From an uncultured Cryptobacterium sp. (GTDB lineage: Bacteria > Actinomycetota > Coriobacteriia > Coriobacteriales > Eggerthellaceae): DNA of 34,038 bases. This document shows positions 28,296-34,038 of the stretch, one piece after another (within the stretch, counting starts at the first letter, position 1; each line of letters begins with the position of its first letter). A program made the translations under genes and the position numbers. Location: the NCBI GenBank assembly GCA_900554685.1, contig USIG01000002.1:1-34038 (forward strand), in the 5' to 3' direction. The notes beneath the pieces were generated by a model. It had not been told where the DNA came from and made no database searches. It saw only the letters and a list, made by a program, of their open reading frames with translations.

Positions 28296-30542
28296 CTACA
28301 GTTCAATCAATTTAGCGCTCGAATCAGCACTGGCTATCAAAGCTGCGATGTCTTCATGACAGGTAAATAAAATAATCTGCCGCTTTTTAGCAAGTTCTAA
28401 CAGAGCCTCTATCGCTTGAATTCGTCGAGTGTCGTCAAAGTTCACCAAGATATCATCACACATAAGCGGAAGTCCGCGACCCACATTTTCTGCCGTCATA
28501 AGAAGAGCAATGCGCAAACTCAAATACAGCTGCTGACGCGTCCCAAGAGAGAGCAGATGAGGGGGGCGCGTTGTTTTTATAGCATCGACAACCTCAATAT
28601 CCCCTTGAGAATTCATGCGTACAGTCTGCCAAACACCACCTGTCATCTGGGAAAACAAACGTGATGCACAACGGTATACCTCGGGTTGGCTTTTCCGCTC
28701 CCATTGCGCTATTGCCTCTTCAAGGGTTCGCTGAGCTAAAAGAAGAACAGCTAATTCTCGATAGGAATCCTTAAGACGCGTTTCAATTGTTTCGTTTTCG
28801 AATTTCGCTTCATCAAACGAATTATTTTTTCTTGCAGCAGCAAGACGCTCAGATATCTCACCAATTTGGCGCTCGGTTTCTCCGATCATTTGCACTGTTT
28901 TGGAACGTTGAGCAGATTTTGTTTCAATCAGTTGGTTGATTTCGTCAATATCGGCTCCCGAATCAAGACCAACGGAAAGAAAAACTTCCTCTCGTTTTTG
29001 GCGAGCTTGATCAAGATCACGCTTAAGGGAAGATCTATGGAGCGCTTGGGCACGTTTTTCTTGTTCAGCTAAGTCGCAAGCACTCCGATATTCTCGTGCT
29101 TGATCTAACAATCTGCGTGCTCGACGAGTTGAGCCAAGGGCAGCCGCCAGTCCATGATTTTCCAGATAAGCGGTTATACTAGCCGCGTAATCCTTTGCTT
29201 GACGTTGGCAAACTTCCAAGGTCTTCGAGTCTTGCTGCATTACCCATTCTTTTTTTGAGCGCTCGTCTTCCCATTCTTCTTCGGTTCTTGTTGGCCGAAT
29301 ACTGATTACTATTCCAACAACAGCAAGAAGAAGGGCAACCAATACCAGCACAACTCCCACGATAAAATAGGTTGCTCCGATGGTTTTTCGAGCAAGATCA
29401 ATGATATACAGCCCAACTAACGCCATGAGAATAGGAACCACAATGGCAAACCCAAGCTGAACCCACCGTTGTTTTCGAGCGCGCGCATAGTTTTGTTGAA
29501 GCCTTCCATCCTCAACATGAAACTCAAACTCTGCTTGCGAAGCACTGAGCGCTTCACGTGCTTTATCGACACTATGCTCCAACTTTGCGCGATGTTCGTC
29601 GAATTCATCAAGGGTATCGCGAAGATGATATTCCTCTGCCTGCGTGAGATCCACCAACTCTGCAATTTCTTTATCGGGGTCACCAACACCCGTACCAGAA
29701 GCTGACGTGCCAACATGGAATGACTCTTCATAATCGTGCTCTAAAGAATCAATTCGCCCCTCAAGAGAAGAAACATGAGCAGCAGCCTGATTGAGTTGCT
29801 CTATTTCCTTGTTTAAAGTTTCTTGCGTCTCTTGCATCATGTCTCTACGAGGGCGCAGCGAAGAGAGAAGCTGCTCTTCTTCGCGTAGGGCATCTGCTCC
29901 TTTTCTTCCCTCATTTACTGTTTGGCGCAGGCGAGCCTGTTGCGCTTTTAACGTACCAATCGCTAGGGGTATTTGCGAAGAGCGCGAAGTGAGCGCCTTG
30001 ATGCGAGCCTCTATTTCCTCTAGAGCATGAGCTGGCGATGAAGAGGTGCCCGATCCCGCTGTTAAAAGACGGGCAGTAATATCACTGTGACGATCCAACC
30101 TTAATAATTCGTCACTCGTAAGAGAAAACATAGTTTCATAGGTTTCTCTATCTATATTGGTTAGAAGCGGTGCTGGCGGGTTAAGCTCATCTGAATTCTT
30201 GATTCTTTTAAGCTCTACAACTTCCCCCGATGCGCTGTCTTTAAAAAACAAACTCCCTGTTCGTTCTGCGTTTTCGGGACGATAAGGATTAGCGTCTCCT
30301 CGCGCAGCAGGCCATCCAAACAAAACTCCTTTCACCAGTTCATTAAGAGTTGTTTTGCCTGCCTCGTTAGGCCCAAAAACAACATTCATCCCAGGACCAA
30401 AAGGTCCCACGATAACGTTGGCGAACTTACCAAAACTTGTCATCTTGATATGTTCAAGAAAATACTTTGGCAAAGAATCTCTCGTTGCTTGAATCTTTTT
30501 AGAATGCGATGGCTTTGTTTTTTCAAACGGCTTTTTTACCAT
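28296..30542 (-). CDS. Membrane-anchored SbcC/SMC-like ATPase, YhaN-like
   Basis: The 748-residue protein has a split ATPase head. Walker A is GPNEAGKTT (57-65), preceded by the typical FLEHIKMTSFGKF strand. The ABC-like signature LSLGTRQQLYLSLRIAL and Walker B (LPLMCDDILVNFDD) are near the C-terminus. Between them lie coiled coils (about 170-355 and 430-620) interrupted by two membrane helices (361-383 and 390-415). Soluble SbcC/Rad50 lacks these helices, but YhaN-type proteins have them. No zinc-hook CxxC is seen. It overlaps the upstream nuclease gene by seven bases, so the two products should form an SbcCD-like complex at the membrane. AGGA lies before the ATG. Its role in DNA repair or end-processing is inferred from the family. 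Confidence 0.9.
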   Translation of the reverse strand: MVKKPFEKTKPSHSKKIQATRDSLPKYFLEHIKMTSFGKFANVIVGPFGPGMNVVFGPNEAGKTTLNELVKGVLFGWPAARGDANPYRPENAERTGSLFFKDSASGEVVELKRIKNSDELNPPAPLLTNIDRETYETMFSLTSDELLRLDRHSDITARLLTAGSGTSSSPAHALEEIEARIKALTSRSSQIPLAIGTLKAQQARLRQTVNEGRKGADALREEEQLLSSLRPRRDMMQETQETLNKEIEQLNQAAAHVSSLEGRIDSLEHDYEESFHVGTSASGTGVGDPDKEIAELVDLTQAEEYHLRDTLDEFDEHRAKLEHSVDKAREALSASQAEFEFHVEDGRLQQNYARARKQRWVQLGFAIVVPILMALVGLYIIDLARKTIGATYFIVGVVLVLVALLLAVVGIVISIRPTRTEEEWEDERSKKEWVMQQDSKTLEVCQRQAKDYAASITAYLENHGLAAALGSTRRARRLLDQAREYRSACDLAEQEKRAQALHRSSLKRDLDQARQKREEVFLSVGLDSGADIDEINQLIETKSAQRSKTVQMIGETERQIGEISERLAAARKNNSFDEAKFENETIETRLKDSYRELAVLLLAQRTLEEAIAQWERKSQPEVYRCASRLFSQMTGGVWQTVRMNSQGDIEVVDAIKTTRPPHLLSLGTRQQLYLSLRIALLMTAENVGRGLPLMCDDILVNFDDTRRIQAIEALLELAKKRQIILFTCHEDIAALIASADSSAKLIEL

Positions 30543-31813
30543 CGCTTATCATCCTGTCCTAATAAATCAAGCACCAGTGTTTCCGCTTCACTGCAAAGCT
30601 CTTCGTATTTCGTTTCCAGGGAACTAGGCAGTGAAATATCTTGTTGATAAAACTGTTTTTCTAAATCAAGCAGCACTGCCTCTTTTTCCTTGCGACATCC
30701 ATCCATCGCTTCAAGATATACCGCAGGAAACAGCCCCTCTTTACGCAGTGTTTTATAACTCATGCACGGTAATGTCTTGTTAAAAAGAGCATCAACGTAG
30801 AAGAAAGGGTAACCGTCATTTAAAGCACTTCTCACATCTTCCAAGACCGAGAAGCTTAATTCGGTATGAAGAGAAGAATGACCAGTAAGAGTAATGCGAA
30901 ATATCATGCGTTGAGCACGGGTTTGCGCGTTATAGGCAAATTCAGCGCTAATTATTTTCTCTTCTATATCCGCAATCGTTGCGCATTCAGAGATATCTAG
31001 TGCTATATGCTGCCACGCCACCTGCGCAGTAGGAATAAATTCAACTTTACGGGTAACTTCATGATTTCCAGAAGAGCTAAGCTCTACCTTGAAAATACCA
31101 TGCTCTCCTTCTTCTTTCATATCGCGTCCTTGAGGGCAACCCGAATAAACAATACGAGGATCATCTTTTGAAGGCAAAATTCGAGGCTGATGAACATGCC
31201 CACATGCCCAGTAATCAACATCGCGTTTGAGAAGTTTTTTGGGGCTTACAGGCGATCGGGTAAGGTCGATATCAAGACCGGTGTGTATAACACCAATCAT
31301 AAAAGGAGCGTAAATCCCCAGCTCACAGGTAGCTGTTTCACGTGAAATACCCTCAGAAATATCTTCTTTTTCCGGCCACGACTGGGTGTAATATCCCCGC
31401 CCGCCAATGAGAGCTAGTGGCTGATTCTCTCGCTTATAGCAAATAAATTCCGGTTTAGTTGCACCAAGAAGATGCGCATTGGAAGGCAAACTTGCAAACG
31501 AGTTGTCCCAGGAAATGTAAGGGTCGTGATTTCCCGTGACAAAATACACAGGAATGCCTGCGTCGTCGAGCTGCTGTAAGCCTTTGATAAACAGAGAAAA
31601 ATCCGCATAAGAAGGACGAGAATTATCGAAGACATCCCCTGAAATCACAACAAAATCTACCTGTTCGGTAAGAGCGGTTGAAATCACTTTACGGAAAGCC
31701 TCAGGAATAGCCTGCAATAAAACATCTGCCCAATCAGGCGCAACAGAGCGAAGGCCCTTGAAAGGCGCCCCTAAATGAAGGTCAGCAGCATGTATGAACG
31801 TTACCGTATCCAT
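30536..31813 (-). CDS. SbcD/Mre11-like metallophosphoesterase, YhaO-like nuclease
   Basis: The 425-residue protein has the full calcineurin-like metal set: HAADLHLG (Asp-x-His), ISGDVFDNSRP, VTGNHDPY (Asn-His-Asp), VIHTG (His) and WACGHVHQPR (His-x-His). These proteins act as DNA nucleases with an SbcC-type ATPase. The C-terminal part (about 270-425) is a capping domain without recognised motifs, ending in acidic and coiled-coil sequence. The ATG at 31813 begins the fold (MDTVTFIHAADLH). No ribosome-binding site is seen before it, and TACACT six bases upstream could be a -10 for a leaderless transcript; a TTG at 31852 is the alternative. It is 73 bases behind dnaB. Confidence 0.9.
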   Translation of the reverse strand: MDTVTFIHAADLHLGAPFKGLRSVAPDWADVLLQAIPEAFRKVISTALTEQVDFVVISGDVFDNSRPSYADFSLFIKGLQQLDDAGIPVYFVTGNHDPYISWDNSFASLPSNAHLLGATKPEFICYKRENQPLALIGGRGYYTQSWPEKEDISEGISRETATCELGIYAPFMIGVIHTGLDIDLTRSPVSPKKLLKRDVDYWACGHVHQPRILPSKDDPRIVYSGCPQGRDMKEEGEHGIFKVELSSSGNHEVTRKVEFIPTAQVAWQHIALDISECATIADIEEKIISAEFAYNAQTRAQRMIFRITLTGHSSLHTELSFSVLEDVRSALNDGYPFFYVDALFNKTLPCMSYKTLRKEGLFPAVYLEAMDGCRKEKEAVLLDLEKQFYQQDISLPSSLETKYEELCSEAETLVLDLLGQDDKRW

Positions 31814-31886
31814 ACACAGAGTGTAACGCGAAAGCGTATCAAGCCTTACCAAAAATCAAGAACATCAATAATTAGTATTTTAAAAA

Positions 31887-33266
31887 TTAGTACCCTGAAT
31901 CATCAAAATGATTCGTGAACTTAGTAAATTCAGGAATAAAGGTCAGAGGAATATCACGAGTAGGACCATTACGATGCTTTGCCACAATAAGTTCAGCCAT
32001 ACCCCAGTCGGGACGCTTATCCGATTCCGCCTCGGCTTCAGAGGTACTTCTATCCAAAAACATAACAATGTCCGCGTCCTGTTCGATTGAACCAGATTCA
32101 CGCAAGTCGGAAAGCATAGGACGTTTATCCGTACGCGTTTCTACTCCACGAGAAAGCTGGGAAAGCGCGAGGATGGGAACATTGAGTTCCTTTGCAAGAA
32201 CTTTAAGACCACGAGAAATTTCAGCAACTTCAACCGCACGATTATTAGGATGAGGAATTACAGGCTGCATCAACTGCAAATAGTCGACAATAATAAGGCC
32301 CTGTTTTTTATTTCGCATCATTCGTCGCGCTTTAGTACGAAGCTCAACAATAGAAAGCGAAGGAGAATCGTCCACGTAAAGGTCGTATTGAGAGAGCTCA
32401 GCCGAAACACGAACCAACTCACTCCAGTCGCTATCTTGAAGCATTCCGCCGCGCAAACGCGACAGGCTCATACCTGCCTCAGCCGCCAAAACACGTTGGG
32501 TAATCTGCACCGAAGACATTTCCAAACTGAACAACGCCACTGTTGAACCCAACTTAGCAGCATTAGTTGCCAGATTCATAGCAAATGAGGTTTTACCTAC
32601 CGCAGGACGTGCCGCCAAAATAATTAAGTCACCGCCACGTAAGCCACAAAAGAGCTTATCCACATCAGTAAAGCCGGTAGGAACACCCTGCATAGTGCCT
32701 GCACGATTAGCCATTTCGGCAATTTCATCATTAGCTTCAATAACGAGGGTTTGAATATCTTTAAAGGTAGAACTTACCGTTTGTTCTGTAACGTTAAAAA
32801 GTGCTGCTTCTGCTTGAGATACCAATTCTTTAGGATCAGCTGGTGAATCATAGGCAAGCGAACTGATTTGCGCCGATGCACGCAAGAGTTCACGACGCAT
32901 TGCATCACGAGCTACGATTTCTGCATGATGCTGCCAACTGGTAAAAGCAAAGGTGTTATCAGCCAGCTCTAAAAGATAAGACTGACCACCAATTGCCTCA
33001 AGCTGTCCCGTTGCTTTCAAATTATCAGAAACCGAAATGACATCAATAGGTATAGAGCGAGAATTCATCTCGCGCATGGTTTCAAAAATAATACGATGCG
33101 CAGGACGGAAAAAACTTTCCGGTTTCAGCTTAAGGGAGACTTCTTCAAATACCCCTGTTGAAAGCAAACAAGCAGCAAGTACTGTTTGTTCAGCCTCCAC
33201 ATTTTGAGGAAATGCTTTATTGATATCTGAAGTAGTGTTGTTCTGAGAATCCGGCACAGTTTCCAT
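31887..33266 (-). CDS. dnaB: Replicative DNA helicase DnaB
   Basis: DnaB is the hexameric helicase that unwinds DNA at the replication fork and binds primase. The 459-residue protein has the N-terminal primase-binding domain (FPQNVEAEQTVLAACLLS, FFRPAHRIIFETM, PIDVISVSDNL), a linker, and a RecA-like core. The core has VPTGFTDVDKLFCGLRGGDLIILAARPAVGKTSFAMNLA (Walker A), LFSLEMS, LIIVDYLQLM (Walker B), LSQLSRGVETR and LRESGSIEQDADIVMFLDR. No intein is present. The ATG has only AAAAGG directly abutting it. A TATAAT box about 24 bases upstream starts inside the tail of the rplI terminator. Confidence 0.97.
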   Translation of the reverse strand: METVPDSQNNTTSDINKAFPQNVEAEQTVLAACLLSTGVFEEVSLKLKPESFFRPAHRIIFETMREMNSRSIPIDVISVSDNLKATGQLEAIGGQSYLLELADNTFAFTSWQHHAEIVARDAMRRELLRASAQISSLAYDSPADPKELVSQAEAALFNVTEQTVSSTFKDIQTLVIEANDEIAEMANRAGTMQGVPTGFTDVDKLFCGLRGGDLIILAARPAVGKTSFAMNLATNAAKLGSTVALFSLEMSSVQITQRVLAAEAGMSLSRLRGGMLQDSDWSELVRVSAELSQYDLYVDDSPSLSIVELRTKARRMMRNKKQGLIIVDYLQLMQPVIPHPNNRAVEVAEISRGLKVLAKELNVPILALSQLSRGVETRTDKRPMLSDLRESGSIEQDADIVMFLDRSTSEAEAESDKRPDWGMAELIVAKHRNGPTRDIPLTFIPEFTKFTNHFDDSGY

Positions 33267-33289
33267 CCTTTTAATACTTGCTTACAGCA

Positions 33290-33295
33290 ATTATA
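33290..33295 (-). promoter_or_regulatory. Putative -10 box of dnaB
   Basis: The minus strand reads TATAAT here, a consensus -10, placing the transcript start about 17 bases before the dnaB ATG. The -35 region would fall inside the stem of the rplI terminator (AGTTTA at 17-bp spacing) and is weak. Confidence 0.45.
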
Positions 33296-33299
33296 CAAA

Positions 33300-33328
33300 A
33301 AGGTCGCTTAGCTAAACTAAGCGACCTT
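33300..33328 (-). terminator. Terminator of the rpsR-rplI transcript
   Basis: A perfect 12-bp stem (AAGGTCGCTTAG with CTAAGCGACCTT) with a 5-base loop is followed on the minus strand by TTTTTG. It lies 36 bases beyond the rplI stop. Confidence 0.93.
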
Positions 33329-33364
33329 CAAAGCTCTATGATTAAGCCTACTTTGAGTTGTTAT

Positions 33365-33898
33365 TTACTCTGCAGCTTCTTCAGTAGCCTCTTCTGCAGT
33401 TTCAGCTTCTGCCTCAGCAGGTGCCTGGGTTGCTTCTGCAGCAGCAAACGTATCAGCATCGCCAACCAAGATGGTCAGATTTGCCTTGATATCACGATAC
33501 AGAGCAATTGCAACCTGATGGGTACCAGCAGATTTAATAGCAGACTTAATTTCAACACGGCGACGATCAATATCGATATCTGCCTGTGCCTTAACTGCAT
33601 CTGCAATCATCTGAGCGGTTACGGAGCCGAAGAGAACACCCTCTTCACCTACGCGAGCTTCAACCTTAACCGTAAGAGCATCAAGGATTTCCTTGGTTTT
33701 GTTAGCTTCTTCAATACGGTTTTCTTCACGAGCAGCAATGTTGTGCTTGCGCTGTTCGAGCTGCTTCAAATTACCTTTGGTTGCAGCTACAGCCAAATTC
33801 TTTGGGAATAAATAGTTATTAGCAAAGCCGTTAGCAACCTCTACAACGTCGCCTTCGCCACCTTTGCCTTTAACTTCAGCTAAAAGGATTACTTTCAT
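33365..33898 (-). CDS. rplI: 50S ribosomal protein L9
   Basis: L9 binds 23S rRNA and helps keep the reading frame. The N-domain (MKVILLAEVKGKGGEGDVVEVANGFANNYLFPKNLAVAAT), the long central helix and the C-domain (LFGSVTAQMIADAV) are clear. At 177 residues it exceeds the usual 148 or so because of an Ala/Glu-rich acidic tail of about 27 residues (from AAAEATQAPAEAEAE to the end). AGGAGG lies five bases before the ATG. It follows rpsR by 12 bases, the conserved rpsF-ssb-rpsR-rplI-dnaB order. Confidence 0.97.
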   Translation of the reverse strand: MKVILLAEVKGKGGEGDVVEVANGFANNYLFPKNLAVAATKGNLKQLEQRKHNIAAREENRIEEANKTKEILDALTVKVEARVGEEGVLFGSVTAQMIADAVKAQADIDIDRRRVEIKSAIKSAGTHQVAIALYRDIKANLTILVGDADTFAAAEATQAPAEAEAETAEEATEEAAE

Positions 33899-33910
33899 TC
33901 CATCCTCCTC

Positions 33911-34038
33911 TTAGCGATTACGGCGATCACCGCGGCCGCTTACAGCAGGCACAGCATAAGGCATAAGAGCCATTTCGCGTGCGCGCTTTACGGCGTTAGC
34001 AATATCGCGCTGGTGCTGGGTGCAAGCGCCCGTAACAC
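33911..34038 (-). CDS. rpsR: 30S ribosomal protein S18, C-terminal part
   Basis: The window edge cuts the gene; only the last 41 complete codons are present. The visible part reads VTGACTQHQRDIANAVKRAR, then EMALMPYAV and a basic tail SGRGDRRNR. This matches the S18 motif RVTG.C..HQR.....KRAR..ALLPY. The extra basic tail after the PY is longer than in most S18 proteins. It precedes rplI directly. Confidence 0.95.
   Translation of the reverse strand, partial: VTGACTQHQRDIANAVKRAREMALMPYAVPAVSGRGDRRNR

Noticed and set aside
1..34038. CRISPR array, transposon or prophage
   Set aside because: No regularly spaced direct repeats with variable spacers, no transposase, integrase or terminal inverted repeats, and no phage genes were seen on either strand.

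Overview
This window looks like chromosomal DNA from a moderately low-GC member of the Actinomycetota, most likely class Coriobacteriia (Eggerthellaceae, Cryptobacterium- or Slackia-like). That placement is an inference from gene content and protein style: paired TrkA-type proteins, PspC and bPH2 membrane proteins, and a twin-arginine protein beside a two-component system. No 16S gene is present to test it. Every gene except one (the 6531-8153 protein) lies on the minus strand, so transcription runs from the right end of the window to the left.

Reading in the direction of transcription from the right: the end of rpsR, rplI and its terminator; dnaB; a two-gene SbcCD-like module (a metallophosphoesterase and a membrane-anchored SMC-like ATPase, resembling YhaO/YhaN); purA; purD with tRNA-Phe(GAA) just behind it; then pgi-hypF-hypC-hypD. 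In that last group pgi and hypF overlap by four bases, and the group supplies part of the [NiFe]-hydrogenase maturation machinery. Next come an SDR oxidoreductase, an aldo/keto reductase and a LysR regulator; two bPH2 (DUF304) membrane proteins; a PspC-domain membrane protein; and a secreted double-psi beta-barrel protein. These are followed by two TrkA-N/C potassium-regulatory proteins leading into purB, and the lone plus-strand gene for a surface protein with a twin-arginine segment. Divergent from it is an OmpR/HK two-component system. The left end holds purC, a small membrane protein, exodeoxyribonuclease III and a hipBA toxin-antitoxin locus.

Four purine genes (purA, purD, purB, purC) are scattered through the window as separate units, most with their own terminators. 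DNA replication and repair genes (dnaB, the SbcCD-like pair, exoA) are also spread along it.

The most unusual structure is at the left end. The HipA reading frame stops before the catalytic half of the kinase, inside a 44-bp perfect direct repeat. Upstream of hipB sit three near-identical 20-bp operators spaced exactly 39 bp apart. Other points worth a look are tandem 13-mers in the two-component promoter, a hairpin between regulator and kinase, the 127-residue basic tail in front of the twin-arginine motif, and the membrane-anchored SbcC-like ATPase next to dnaB. No CRISPR array, insertion sequence, prophage or rRNA was seen. I found no clearly new multi-gene defence or mobile system.
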